Shown here piece after piece: positions 12,642 to 26,422 of a DNA stretch of 64,000 nt. The stretch's first letter is position 1. Every line of letters starts with the position of its first letter. Made by a program: the position numbers and the translations under genes. The DNA comes from Platynereis dumerilii (Eukaryota; Annelida; Polychaeta; Phyllodocida; Nereididae), in NCBI GenBank assembly GCA_026936325.1, contig JAPTHN010000109.1, positions 62,001-126,000 of the forward strand. The letters are read 5' to 3'. The notes under the pieces are model-generated. The model was not told the DNA's origin. It ran no database searches and saw only the letters and a program-made list of their open reading frames with translations.

Positions 12642-12769
12642 ACCTACTCCACAAAAAATAAGCCGTTTCTGGACTTCCACCTGGCCAAACATCACACTTC
12701 TCCATTACCTGCAACCCTGACTACCTTCGTGGAGCAATTCTGATCTTCCAAGTTTAGTTTTGTATAATG

Positions 12770-13930
12770 TTTATAGGCCTTTGTGACATTCCTTTTCCAA
12801 AAACGATTCAGGCTGCTGTCTCAAAATCAAGAAAGTAAATTCCTTACATGTTCAATACCAAAGTCAATAATTACCATTAATTTGCATATCTGATTTCCAT
12901 GACCAATTCAAATTACGTTTTCCAGACATCCTCTAAATTTCTATTTACATGTGTCCAACCATTGATGTAGACCAACAATTCCAGACGTGGGTGTGGCTGC
13001 CAGGAAAACTGATGACAGCGCCACCATGGATGATCTTTACCAACTTAGATTCAGATCTAGAATCCATACTACAAATAGCATGCTATATATTTCAGTTTCA
13101 TTTTAAATGTCTTGGATGGAATACAAATACATCTAACATTTTCAAGTGCAGCTGTCCATTTGCGGTGCCTGCAGAAATCGATGTTTCTTGAATTGCACGG
13201 TTGGTTAAGACCAAAAACAAAAATTACCATTTTTTTAATAATTTGTACATTAATGCACTTAGAACTGAATAAATCACAAAATGGACTTCATTAATCAACT
13301 TCCCAGATTGATTTACCCTGAAAAAGTGGTATCATATGCCAATAAATGACAAGTACTTCAGAAGTGGCGTCCAGGTGAGATTTAAAACTGTGCCGTCAGC
13401 GACGCTACTGAATCGCCTCCATTCAGTTATCTTGACCTAGAATTGCTTCTACTCATAGTAAACTATTCATTTTGGTGTCGTTTTAAACGTATTGCATATA
13501 TCTATGCACAGCTAGTCTTTTCTTAGTGATCTGTCCATCAGAATGTGTCTGAAGAGATTGGCTTTATTTGTATTTTAAAAAATGTTGATTTTTTGGTGAA
13601 AAATTCAAAATTTTTGCCTATTTATTCACCTTTATATGTTTAGAATTGAACAAATCACAAAATAGACCTCTTTAATCAACTCTCCAGGTGGATTTACCCT
13701 GAAAAAATGGTATCATATGCCTATTTGTGACAAGTAGTTTAGAAGTTAGTGATTTTTCATCAAAATGATGGAAATTTCGACGTTAATCCAAGATGGCCGC
13801 CATACGGATGACATGGGACAATAATTGGCGATGGGAACATAAAAAAATATTTTCTACACATTATGAGGATTCCTAAAACCAAAGTTAAAAAAATATATCT
13901 TTCGGGTGCATGGAAACCCCCCGTTCCTAC
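12770..13930 (-). repeat. Right arm of large inverted repeat
   Basis: Reverse-complement partner of 4497-5642, ending CCCCCCGTTCCTAC at the outer side. The two arms run in step over their whole length with scattered substitutions and a few small indels, so duplication or element insertion was recent. No convincing target duplication flanks the 9.4-kb unit: TTAGTTGG lies on the left and TAGACTAA on the right. Confidence 0.85.
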
Positions 13931-14365
13931 TAGACTAATTGAGCTTAGAAACATAATTAACTTAGTGAAAAGTTGTTGGATGGCTTGAGGTTAGAATTTT
14001 AATTGTTGTTTGTATTCACTACAATTTGTCAGTGTAAACTTTTTGTTGCTATTTCTTCACAAGAACTGCTTGGTAACAAAAGTCAAGAAACTGCTGGCAA
14101 GACATAGATCTATTGGGTTGTTACTTACATGTATGTTTTATGGAGGGCTTGTCTTGTTGTATGCTAGCCCCTGACCTACTACTCCCCCTTGTTCTCATAC
14201 CCTCCCCCAAGATGCAGCCCTCTTCTGATTAGTATTCCAGATGTTGTAGGAATGGGAGGGCTAACTTTGCTAACCTAACAATCAACCAGTACTCTTACTA
14301 TTAAACCAACTTTCTCTTTATGCAGTGTTTTGAGTTGTGCTGGATGTTTGACATTAGAGCTGGAG

Positions 14366-14372
14366 CTATCTG

Positions 14373-14412
<40 letters not shown>

Positions 14413-14610
14413 GCTATCTAGCTATTTAGCTATCTATCTAGCTATCTAGCTATCTATCTATCTAAATATCTATCTATCTACCTGTCTACCTATCTACCTA
14501 TCTATCTATCTATCTATCTATCTATTTATCTGTCCATCTATCTAGGTATACTTCTATCCATCAATCTATCTGTCTATCTGTCTATCTATCTGTCTATCTA
14601 TCTATCTATC

Positions 14611-14641
<31 letters not shown>

Positions 14642-14726
14642 CTATATATCTATCTATCTATCTATCTATCTATCAAGGTGTCTGTCTATCCATCTATTTG
14701 TTCATCTTTCTGTCTACCTATCTTTA
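14366..14726. repeat. (TATC)n microsatellite, about 360 bp
   Basis: Long TATC tetranucleotide array with TAGC, TGTC, TACC and TTTATC interruptions. Such arrays are highly length-variable and may be collapsed or expanded in the assembly. Confidence 0.98.
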
Positions 14727-17700
14727 TATTACAAGCAAAACATGATTCATCAACCATAGCAGTTACATTTGACTAATTCAATCAATGTAAGCTCGAGGGC
14801 ACATGCAACTTCACTGTGCCATCAGTAGTACATGCACATGAATACTATTGTGGGTACATCCAAGGCTATTTGCATTGTATGGGCCATTAACACCATTTTA
14901 CCCAACTTTCTTTGTAGATACCATCAGACCTGATAAAATCTGATAATGCATAAGGCTGTAACTATAGGAGATAGAATGCAAATTTCTTCCCAGTAATAGA
15001 AATGACTTGTGTTATTATGCCCATGGCTATGTATACTATCTCCTCAGATGTATGTACATTGTGTGTCTCAGTGCATAACACCTGTAGACACCTGTACCAG
15101 AATAATAGTGTACACCTTGCCTCTCTGGGTCACAGAGCAACACCTGGCCATAACAATACTTGGAGGAACTGGTACAACTCAGTAAATACACCTCAAGTGT
15201 ATACACATCTTAGAGTACAATATCATAGCTAGTTCTTGTGACAACTTACTAGTATTAAGGAATTAAAATGAAATGCCACATAATTATTATTTTTCTGCTT
15301 TCCTACCATTATTTTGAATTTCTACAAGCAGAGACTCTAGTGAACACACACATACCCTTGTTACAAAGTGGGATGAGCTGACTAACCTTTGATGATTTGG
15401 TAAAATTAATGTTATGAAGGTACCACTTTGGGGTGGATATTAACTGTTGCCCTTGTTATTAGTCAGTCAGTCAGCTAGCCAGGCAGTCAGCTAGCCAGGC
15501 AGTCAGCCATCAAGTCAATCAGTTTGAACTTGGAGAATGAGCAGATTCACAAGGTTTGAACTACACTGCATTCTACCAAACTCTGAAGTCCATGCATGTG
15601 AGTTGGAGTACTTCATGTGTACCTCATATGTATTGGATCAGTTGTCACATGTAGTAGAGTGCACGTCCACTGACTGAATGACCTGTCATGCACTATAGAC
15701 AAGTATAAATAAGTAAACATCTGTTTTCTGTTAGTCATAGATTGCTTCTAACAGCCTCTAGTCTTTGCTACATGCAGAACATAGTTATAAACATAGTATA
15801 TATACATTCAAGGCCTCTGCTGATACATTCTATGTTTCCAGTGCACACTTGTACATTCTAGTTACCATCACAAGAGTTGGAGATAATGAATAGCCTTGGG
15901 GGACTCCTGCTCCAATTTACCCAGTGTCTGGAGCATGTTGAGCATGTCTAGTCAGGCTATGGTACCATCCATCATATGCGTGTAGTTTGTAAGTGGCTAA
16001 TAAGTATGGAGGTGCATCCTTGTTACTCTTGGGTAGTTTTACCAAGGGAATAAGATGGACAGCTCAATGGTTGAAAACGACAAATAGTCAGATAGATTAA
16101 CTGATTGGCTGATTGATTGATCATTGTTGACACTTGATTCTGTTATGACAGTTCATTCAGGAGTCAGTTGCCTTGGATTCAATCTACTTAAGATATTGGT
16201 AAAAGTATCCCATATATATATATAGTCACTTTACACATAATCGCTGGTGCACTGATTTCTATTTCAGTCAATGACTCGCACCTTATGAAAAAAGTCTATT
16301 TCCCTGAGTGATGAATCGATGCCCCATAGACACACTATAGACATTAGACACTTGAAGGCTCCGACTTGCTTTCACCTCATATGGTCATGAATTCTAATCC
16401 TCTGGGCAAATTGAACCTCTCGGTTGTACATATACAACTAGGCAAATGCCTGGGTCATGGATTGATGTAGAACAGTGAGAAAAGGTCAAGCTTAAAATGG
16501 ACTCTTTGTCAGCGAATTGAATTCTCCCTTTACAGCCTAGAATGCCTCAAGTGGACTAAGCAAATCTCCACTCTCAGTGTTTAGACAAGGTTAATAGATT
16601 TCCACAGCTGAAAAATGTATTTGCTTCCCATATGTTTGTGGGACTATAGGTGTTAGTCTTCAATATTGTAGAGTATGAGTAGAATACAAGATTATGGAGA
16701 CATGTCAAGAAAATGATGATATAAGACATATTATTTCTTGAAATATATTTCTATCTGGTGACTTCAATGCAATGTATAACTCTGATGATTCAGCTTGGTT
16801 TGCCTGTTTAGTGAAACTTGAAAATATTTGGTATTACAATGTGTTTCTGAAATAATGGTTTGATGACTGGCATCCAAATGTCTATTTCACACTTTTTAAT
16901 GACAATTCCTGTTTACCATATCATGCACATGGCCTGTTTCTCCCCCTTTTTTCTCAACCAAGAACTTGACAATTGAAAACCTAATAAGAGGAATGACCCC
17001 ATTTCATAGACACAAAATACATGCTGCAAGTGCACTTTGTTTTCTCCTTTTGGTTGCATGTGATTTGAGTGACCATGACAAAAGGACATGACTTTCTGCT
17101 CTGTCAGATAATCAGAAGGGCTTATGTGTGATCCGAAGTGTAAGTTGCGTGATGATTTATCATTGAGGTGTCAACATATTTGGTTGTCCTCCAACATTTT
17201 CAGAAGCATTTTGGAGTCACTAAGGTCGTGTCTTATAAGTTCGCTTGCATCCATGTTTTCCATCATTGAAACTTATTGAAATTCCAAGCTTGGCACAACT
17301 GAAGAGCTCCAAATATTATGTGTCTAGGTTTACATGTATAAACCAATCATGATGCTTTTACAAAGGTCATGACATTTTGCATGTTTTGTGCAGTCTTAAA
17401 ATTTTGCTCATTTTGGCTTGAGATTTGTCAAGATGATTTTTGCTCAAAAGTCCCTAAAACCAGTTAGCTCTACATTGTATTTTTATGTTACTCGGAATTC
17501 AGAAGTATCCTATAAATTAATTCAGAATTAAGTCTTAATTTTGAAGTACATTAACAAAACTGTGATATATAGTTAATGGTTTAGTATTTTGCAACAGATT
17601 TTGTTTCTGTCCGGTATGCTGATGAGTTTGACTCAGCTGCTGCCGAAGCTTTGTGCAAGGCTTTGTATGTGCAACAAAACTAAATAAAAGCAATGTTTCT

Positions 17701-20700
17701 TGTTGTCATTGTAAGGGTATGATACAGTGTATGATATCATGTTCAGGGATGTTTACACGCCTTATAAGAGTCTTGTTATGCTCTTTTTTTGTGAATTTTC
17801 CCAAAGAAATTGCTGAAAAAGTCCTTCAACATTGTGAAACTGGAGATGATCCAGTTCCCAACAGTTAAAGAAGAACTTATAAAAGAACTTTTGAGGAGGA
17901 GAACCTGAAGAAAGTGGAAGTAACTTGAGTGGCTACAAGCTGAGGAAAGCCAAAGACTACAAGGCATGGCATGTTGTGGGCTTGTGGCTTTGGATGCAAT
18001 TGACATGAACAAGTTGAATTGACTGGAGATTTGAGATGGTAAGCTTGTGTGTGTGGTTAGCTGACTACAGCTTGGTCATTTAATACTTTGGAAGCTTGCC
18101 TTCTCATTCATGGCAGGTTTACTTTTGGGTCATCTTATTCCTACAAATGTCCAACACATGTATTTGGAGAGTGCTTTGCTTTTCTTGTTTGCGTTCTACC
18201 TATACCTGTATACCAGAGTCGTATGCACCATACATGTATATGGCATACTACATGCAAGCATGCATGGGCATTTCATGGTCATTTCATGGTCATTGCATGG
18301 TCATCCAGTATATACTTAACTAGTATTGCACTCTTTTGACCATCACCATCTATGTATTTTAGGGCATTTTGAGAGAGTTTGACTTGTTATATAATCTGGC
18401 TGAGTCTAACATTGCTTGCTTTGGTTATTGGCACACATCTAATGTTGCACATGTCCCCAAGCATTTGCCATATGCTCATGATTTTGCATGTCATTTCTCA
18501 TATGATTATGCATTCTGAGCAGGCCCTGGCTTAAGATATGAGCAGCCCAAGGTCAAGCAGGGAAAGTCATTTACTGAAGTTTACTATGGGAATTTACTAT
18601 GGGAACTTGAGAACAGCCGTTATGTACATATTTCAAAATGTCATAAATCATTATAGTTTTTTGTTGTGACATTTCGTTTTCTATTCAATTTTGGATTTTC
18701 ATCATTGTACAGTTTTCGTAATGAAACACAGAAGAAAATGGTTCTCAAACTTACTTTAGATGTAGGGAAATGGTGCAAAATATCTGTTATTGGTTATAGA
18801 TAGTGTACCAGGCCATGAATTCATGTTCTGTATTTGTCATCGTAAAATATATATATATATATATATATAATTATATACCTCTAAAGTCACTTGGTATAGA
18901 CATGTACTGTGTATAGAGATATGACTGTTTCGTCTTCTTCTTGGGGATATAGAATAAATCTATATTTGCCCATTTGTTGACAAAATGTCTCCATAGGGGC
19001 AGCTTTAATTGTTTGCTTGAGAAAACCCCTCCTCTCATTTTTTGAGCCATATATTTATAGCTTCTTCTGTCTATTTGCTTTCATGGTCTGATTTCTAAAT
19101 ACTCTGTTGGTCCAGATTGACAGGCCTGAGATTTTGAGCAAAATCTGCAGTGATAGTCACGACATGTTAATAAAGAAGTCATCTGATGTCAATATTCATT
19201 ATATTATTTGGGGACTGGTTTATTTGGTGCTAAGCTTTTACAAGAAGTTTGAATTATGAACTTCTTTAGATGATTAATAAAGGCTAAATTATTTGTCTCT
19301 GGGTCTTGAAACCTTTAATACAGTTTACAACAACTGTCTAAGGAACAATTCCTTGCAAGAGGACACCAATACAGGTTCTCAACATCTGTGCACATGAAAT
19401 CTTTGTTTTTGTAATTTTCCTATAATTGACAAAATATGACTTTATTGATTTGGTTTGTCATTGCATTTAAGACTTCCTTTCCCTTTTTGGTTACATGCTA
19501 CTGTAAAATGGTATTGTTATCTGCCACACAATAATGTCAAACTTACCAAATTACATTTTCTTGCCCAACCAACCTCTGGATAATGAAAAATTCAATTCAA
19601 CTGCTCATTTTCCCATGCACTGTCATGAAAAGGGGTACAACCTGAAAGAAGGTAGCTCTCTTTTCCTCTTCTCTTTCTTCCTTTGCCTCTTCTCTTTCTT
19701 CTTTCAATTGCAGTGATTTTTTTTCATGACATGTAACTTCCAGTTGACTTGTTCCTAGTGCTTGTCAATCTGAAATGGAACTCGCTATTATGTGATCATG
19801 TGAAGAAGCTTCGAAAGACACCTGCTTCATGCAATATCCACGAAACAAAATGAGATGTTCAATGTGCTGCAAAAGGTCAGTGTGATCTGTACCAAAAAGA
19901 GATAGGATTAAATTCATCCAAAGGGAAAAGGACTTTGATTCATTCTGTGCGAAATGAGATCTGTGCAGTGAGAATTTATTCCTTTATAAAGGAGCCTAAA
20001 AAAGTTTGAAAAAAAGTCTTTCTTATTGAAAATTCATTATAATGATTTAAGAATGGTTGCTCTTTTTTTTCTAATCCCTGTTTATTGTAGCTGCGAGCTG
20101 CTGGCCTATTCACGAATTTCATTCAACAAAACTTAATTTGATTTGGGAAAAGAGATTCAAAGCCTGATCTTCACATAATGCTATCTCAGTTCACTATTTC
20201 CTACGTTTAAATTGAATTTAAATAGGTGGTCAATTTTTCATTGGGAGATATATGTGACGTCACTGGTTACTGGTCTGACTCATTCACTTACTTGTGCTGA
20301 TGACAAGGCAAGTATTGGATGTGAACAAAAAGCATTTTTTATGGTAATTTGTATTTCCAAGGCTGCAAAATAGTTTCTGCACCTCAGAAGAATGACTTCT
20401 GTGAAAATAAATTCAGATTCTATTTACTATACAGCAAACTGGTGTAACCTTCTGTACAATATTCTGGTTTTCTTGAGCAATCCAACTTCCATGAGCATGT
20501 GTATATATATTCTCACCTGTGGTGTAACAGTTCAAAGTAAGTTCAACTCATCCATTTCCTAACCATGTGGATAATTTGAGCAAAATGGCATGAAAAGCTT
20601 CTGCCTCCAGTCACCTATCCAGGTAACCCACCCTCTTTCTATTATTTCTGACAACCATGAAATTCTGGGTTTCTAATGAAGATAGATAGTTCTTGTGCAG
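14727..20700. other. AT-rich noncoding stretch, no gene seen
   Basis: No exon-like segment with recognisable protein similarity was found. Small repeats are a CAGTCAGCTAGCCAGG-type tandem near 15463-15510, a triplicate of TTCATGGTCA near 18267-18303, and a TA dinucleotide run at 18846-18869. Open frames up to 83 codons near 18088-18339 overlap that tandem and look fortuitous. Confidence 0.55.
18846..18869. repeat. (TA)n microsatellite
   Basis: About twelve TA units, followed by further AT-rich sequence. Confidence 0.95.
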
Positions 20701-20704
20701 AACT

Positions 20705-21221
20705 AAAGTCAAGACATTTTATTTTGGCAGTAAGTTTTTGGCTGATAATTAAAAACATACCTTACTCTTGACAAAAATACTTGTCTCCTCCTGTTCCTGA
20801 CACCTTGACCAAACAGTTTCATAAACATTTGGAAGTATTGGCATGTTGTAGTCCTGGTTTTGAGGTAGTCCCATTAGAATAACATTGCTGTCAACACAGC
20901 CCAAGAAGCCATTTTCTTCTACTGCTTCTATTGCTGCTGTTGTGACGTCACCATTGTTTCAGTGATGTCATAGAGCCAACAATGCTGATGACGTCACAAC
21001 AGAAGGCTAAAAATAGCTCTAAAAGTGCTGAAGAACAGCAGTAATTTAGCATTGTGAGTGCCTGCACAAGGGAGCTGGGGGGTCAGAGGACATAAATTTA
21101 GTCCAAATCATGCTTGGTCATGGTGCACTCACCCTGATAAACCAAAAATTGAACCTCAGACTTAATCATGTATTCTTTTATTGGCTAAAAACTTACTGCC
21201 AAAATAAAATGTCTTGACTTT
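20705..21221. mobile_element. Foldback element with nested CRE palindrome
   Basis: Two 38-bp arms (20705-20742 and 21184-21221, beginning AAAGTCAAGACATTTTATTT) are inverted and differ at one base by eye. Inside is a second inverted pair, CTGTTGTGACGTCA at 20937-20950 and TGACGTCACAACAG at 20989-21002. Each carries the full CREB/ATF consensus TGACGTCA. There is no coding capacity. It is probably a nonautonomous DNA element of unknown superfamily, and a snapback MITE starts 35 bp further on. Confidence 0.75.
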
Positions 21222-21256
21222 ATGTAGAATTCCAAAGAGGCTGAAGTGTGATATGC

Positions 21257-21442
21257 CCTCTAAAAAATGTCGGGACAAAATTGTTTTTTTAGATTCAAAA
21301 TGGTTTTTTGCAAATCCAAATTTCAATGCAAAACCAACATGGATTTTAAAAATCCATGTTGGTTTTTTGCATTGAAATTTGGTTTTTCAAAAAACCATTT
21401 TGAATCTAAAAAAACAATTTTGTCTGAAATTTTTTAGAGTGT
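21257..21442. mobile_element. Snapback MITE, copy 1
   Basis: An approximately 185-bp, almost complete palindrome runs from CTCTAAAAAATGTCGGGAC to a TTTTTTAGAGTG end, with centre near AACATGGATTTTAAAAATCC. The arms share TAGATTCAAAATGGTTTTTT and TTTCAATGCAAAACC. A close second copy lies at 37574-37764. The element encodes nothing, and the terminal motif suggests a DNA-transposon derivative. The superfamily is uncertain because no target duplication is clear. Confidence 0.88.
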
Positions 21443-24275
21443 GCTGAAAATCATGTGTATGTGGACATTGTGAAGTATTGTATGAAGTATTGTATAATGA
21501 CAACTGTTGTAATGTAGGCATACTTTGGCACATGCGAGGGAAAATTAAACACATTTTCTGTTTCATTCATAAAAGTCCACAATAAATCAAAATGTGTGAA
21601 GTTGGAGTCAAAAATGATGGATGTTTGCACAGCACAATATGGTGTCATAATGATACAATCACACACATGTAACAGGCACCATAATGGGTTCCATGTGACA
21701 TTTCACAATACTTCGAAATCAATTATGAATATTTCATGACATTCCAGTGACTAGATTTTGTTAATGTCTTGGCACCGGCCCATTTTGACTTGTGTTCAGC
21801 CAACATTTGCTCTCATAAGTTTACTACAAGTGACTGATGCTGACACAGTGGTTGTGCCAAAGGCAGGATTTCTTTTGATGGACTTGTACACTACCAGAAA
21901 CGTTCTATTGTCACTCAGGATGATACTCTTTTCATTTTGTTAAAGTGATAAATGTCCTGCAAGAGCCTTTTAGATATATTGTGGATGTTGAAAATGCAGT
22001 TAGTTTAAGCAAATATAAAGTTGGTGGAAAAATAATTCAGTTATGGCAACCAAGGTGTCAAATGGTCCTGTGGAATCTTGGCTTTTATTAAGTTATAATG
22101 TTAACTTAATTATGCTTAATTATTACATAGATCAAGTGTTAATATAATTATAAGAAATAAAGAAAGACGATTTGTTTGGTGTGTTGAGTACAGGGAAATA
22201 TGTAAATCTCAACTATCCTCTTTGAAGGAGAGTCAAAATCTTCGACTTGACTTAGTAAAGGTGAAAAAACTCCCAGGTGACTGACAAGGGAAGAGAATTG
22301 TCCTGGTTGCCACATGCAGTTGGAGCCCAGTTGGCAACCAAGCTGATACAGCATATTTGTACACATCCCTGGGCATTTGGAACATGTAGGCTGGAGATAC
22401 AACTATCCCAGTGTTTCTGCATTGCTTAGATTTGCTTTGATGTGTATACAATCATAGTACTCTACAGTGAGCATATCATGCTATACCTAACCTGAGAGAA
22501 AAACTCCCAAGCAGACATGGCCTTACAGAATAAGTATTGTATGCTGTTCAAACACCTATTTAAATGCACACCATGCAGTTGTTTTTCATTAAAGTTTGCT
22601 TCCAAAACTTTTTATCTTGGATTTTTTTCAAGCAATCTCCTTTTTTGCTAGTTTTGAGTCTAGTATTTCCTGATATAGCTGGTAGTCGCTGGTGTTTTTA
22701 TGCAGGCTTCTTGAACTTGCATGACAAGATTCCCTATAGTAAAGGATGTACCCTAAAGCCTGCTTACTTAATCGAGTGGATGGTGTGAATTTGGTTTCGT
22801 CGACACAATATCTTGTCAATGTGACATATTGCCAAGAACATAGGCATAATTCTCATCAGTGCAAATCATTACATTATTACTCTGATATCAATGTACATAT
22901 AACAAGTCAGAAAATGGGGATTGGTTGCATATTATGCTTGCAGTGCAGTGATTCTTCATGTCGGCAAATAGTTCTAGTGTCACTGCTCAACACACCGCTC
23001 TCTCAGTAGGCCTGTGGCCATTGGACAGTTAAGATGTGGATTGGAGGTTTCTCCAGCAATTATTGCTTTTCTGTTAAATATAAATGTGTATGCTAAATAC
23101 AGATATGTCTACATGACAGAGCATGATATGAATACATTTTTTTTTTATCTGAAAAGACTGCCAGACACCACAGCAAGCCTGGGGAAGATGAGGGAGTTGT
23201 ACGTAGGCCTATACAATCGTATACACACCTCGTAGTGCAGCCCCCCCCCCCACCACTATCTATCTCTTTAATCTTTATGTGTTTATCTATTATTTTTGGC
23301 AGCAGTGACACAATGTATATATATATATGGCATTGTGGCTTCAGGCTGTTCTTTTTTATTATAGTACCCCTGTCTCTGTTCGGGACTGACATGTGGCAGC
23401 AGAGTGCTGACAGTCCCTGGAAAATCGAATTGGGTCAACAATAATTGGATCTGTTTTGGATCGTGGACAGATCACAAGATCAGGTCGCAATTCAATTTCA
23501 GTTTTTTTATTAGCTCACCACAAAATGGCATGGAGCCAGAAAACAACATATCTACACACATTAACAACAATAATAGTGAATAAATAATAATAACAATAAT
23601 GACTTAATAAATAATAATGACAACAGCTGTCCATATTACTGCGCCAAACTACTTTCACAAAGCATGGTTGCTGGCAAAGATCCAGTCCACTTTGAATGAA
23701 AATGTTTGAAAATCATGAGACAAAAAGAAAGTTTTGAAACTTTAGCATTATAAACTTTGCCTGCGAAAGGAATGATTTTTATCTGAATCTGACGATTCAA
23801 AACCTGTATCGCCTCATCCAATAGAACTTTTCTTCATCCAATTATACTCTATATTGGACTGCTTCCCATCCAATATTTATATAATATATATCTATTTACA
23901 TTAAAAAAAAATTAATTGTTTGAAATTTGAAATATGTTATAGCTGCAGCCTGCATATCTTTTTTTTGAAAAAGATTTTCTTGTTCATTGTTTATTTGCCT
24001 TTTGCCAGCTTCAAACAGCCCATATGGCAAAAATTTAGGTCTAAAATATGTGTTCCAAAGCATTTCTTTTTATCCGTATTGGATTTGTGGGTGTCTTGAA
24101 TGAGAAATATCCAACATTGCAACTTATTTTATGCTTTTCCATATTCACACTTCTAAAAGTGAATCCGCCAGAAATTTTACTTTTAATATACGTCACCCGC
24201 CGATAAAAATGAACACTTTCAATCTTGGAACCAGGAAGAGGACGCATCCTATAGGCCTACAATATATTATATAGA
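21443..24275. other. AT-rich noncoding stretch, no recognised gene
   Basis: There is a poly-C run at about 23241-23251 and an AT/AAT-rich tract near 23570-23630. A minus-strand open frame of 61 codons (23636-23821), followed on that strand by AT-rich sequence and AATAAA words near 23500-23510, could be the tail of a gene or LINE. I recognise no family. Confidence 0.5.
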
Positions 24276-24407
24276 TAGTGGATTGTGATAAGACCAATAT
24301 TAAGTTTTATTGGCCAAAGTAGTAATATTGGTGAAGGCCGTAGGCCGAGACCAATATCACCTGCTAAGGCCAATAAAACTCAATATTGGTTGACTCAACA
24401 TCTACTA
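24276..24407. repeat. Foldback repeat, about 130 bp
   Basis: Arms of about 40 bp (24276-24315 and 24368-24407) share ACCAATATT, AGTTTTATTGGCC and its complement. The centre contains GAAGGCCGTAGGCCGAG. ACCAATAT words recur to about 24700. A separate inverted pair, TTATATTCTGCACCA near 24410 and TGATGCAGAATATAA near 24750, may mark an adjoining or larger element. Confidence 0.65.
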
Positions 24408-24769
24408 TTTGTTATATTCTGCACCACAAATTTCAGGCTGATACATATTTGTAAAATACTGTTTTTTCTAAAGATACTTACTTTTTTTATATGTAACATA
24501 CTTAATTTTTCCCATTATTTACAATGGGCATATTTATAAAATGATGGATTGACATTTCAAGAAGTTAGCTTTCCTCCTACCCAGGCCTCCCCTTAAGTAA
24601 TAGGCAATTAAGTGCATTGTTGCTGCTAAGTGCATAGGGGCACGCCAATATCACTCTCACACACCAATAACACTTTTAAGACACCAATATCATTATTTAT
24701 TGGCTTGTCATGTGACTGATCTCCTGGCAGATGATTGGCTTTAAATTGATGATGCAGAATATAATAATG

Positions 24770-26414
24770 TATATTTCCAAGATTCATATGTTGTCTGTGA
24801 GAGCCTTCAACTTCCCATCCAGGCTGATGGAGATTTTAACACTTGTCTGCATCTGCTATTATGGTGCATAACTTGCATAAGTTATTGTATTGACACTGCA
24901 TCAGGTCTATATATATTGCACAATCCGAATAATCTGACTTTGTGAAGATATATCTTAAATAGGTACTGAAGTGGTCAAGTGGACAAGTGGTTGATCTAAT
25001 GGTCTGATTATAGTCAACTGGCTTGTAATTATAGTCAGCATGGCTCAGTGGGCCAGTCAGTTGGGGGTGAGATGTTCACGTGGGTACATTGGGCATGCTG
25101 AGATTTTTGGGGGTGGGGCAGACCCATGCTGCTAAACACATGTTGCTGAGAAGGCTTAAGCCACATCCTAAGCCATGCTAAGCCCTGGTAGAAGCCATGC
25201 CAAGACAGAAATTGATGGTGACCCTGGCAAGCTGTAGATGTAGCAGGAGATAGTGGGGTTAATATGGCAAAAACTATGCCTAGAATGAATCTGACAGAAC
25301 CCCCAGGAAAAATGCACATCAATTAGTCCAGCTATGATGTAGAGCATCGTATAACGCATCATATAGTCTGTTGCCTACAAGTCAGGTGGGCTAAGCATAG
25401 ACATAATCTCTAAGGAGAAGTCTGTGAGCTAAGTTACTTCCCAAGGTGTTGTGCTATTGTTTTTTGTATTTTGAGGAGTTATATATACAAAAGGTAGACA
25501 TTGGTTTATACCTTGATAACTTTTATGTTCATAAAATGACATAGCACAATAATTATTTACATTGTGACTTTTACAATAGGACTGGCGATGCATGGTTGAT
25601 TCAGCAAAATTAACTTTCTTCTCTTGGAGTGTCCTCATTTAAAGGCTGAAACATTTTAAGATCATTCTCAGGCTAAAATAATGTCATCGTGTCTGACCTT
25701 GTAGTACCATGTTTGACAATAATGCATTGTCTCGAAATAAATACATTTCTAGTCATTTTTTAACCATTGAAGGTCTTTTTTGAGACGAGAAGAATTGCAT
25801 TAATGGTAAAAACTACTGGAATAGTTATTTTCTTTCATAAAACAATAGAAATCTTCTACAGTTTCCCATAACAATGTTACAAATCTTGTTGGAAAAATGC
25901 TGAAGTTTTAACATGGTTTGAAAAATAATCTCAGTTGGCCTAGTGACACTTGGCATGCTATGTAAACCCAACCTAGTGCTTTGGTGTAAATTAGTTAAAA
26001 ATCAGCCCAGATCGAGCCAATGAGTGGTAAACAGTGAAAGGTCTTAAGATAAAAGCCACCAGCACAAATGCCATGATAAGACAAGTGTCGAAGGTCAATA
26101 TTTGTTAGTGACTTCTGAAAAGATAGCAGCTCTTTAAGTTGTCTTTATGCTTTTCTCAAGTGCTCGAGTGGGTATCTAGTTCAAGTGGCAGTGCATTTTC
26201 CTCATGCTTTTGTCTCTCTTACAGAGCTTTACAGCCACAAAGGCTAGTCAATGTGGTAGCCGGTGTCATTGTCTTTGGTGTCCACAAGCATTTGTTCCTG
26301 TTCAATAAATAACAACACGGAGTCATCGAGTCGAGATATAGCCCCGTTGTTATACCAAATATAACATTATGCAAGATGGATTCAAGATGCAATATAGGTT
26401 CTATATTTTTTGGC
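24770..26414. other. Noncoding stretch, nothing recognised
   Basis: No gene-like frame, RNA gene or clear repeat was seen. Minus-strand open frames of up to 95 codons near 25035-25362 overlap each other and lack any recognisable motif. Confidence 0.5.
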
Positions 26415-26422
26415 CTATTTTG

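Noticed and set aside
12949-13191. 80-codon frame found in both arms of the large inverted repeat as a possible gene
   Set aside because: It is kept in both arms because the arms are recent near-identical copies. It has no recognisable motif and no independent evidence of selection.
4491-13936. Large inverted-repeat unit as a Polinton-type element
   Set aside because: Only long terminal repeats and a weak AGT/ACT end are suggestive. No polymerase, integrase or capsid-type gene is recognisable, and there is no convincing 6-bp target duplication.
14366-14726. CRISPR-like array
   Set aside because: It is a simple tetranucleotide microsatellite without unique spacers, in an animal genome.
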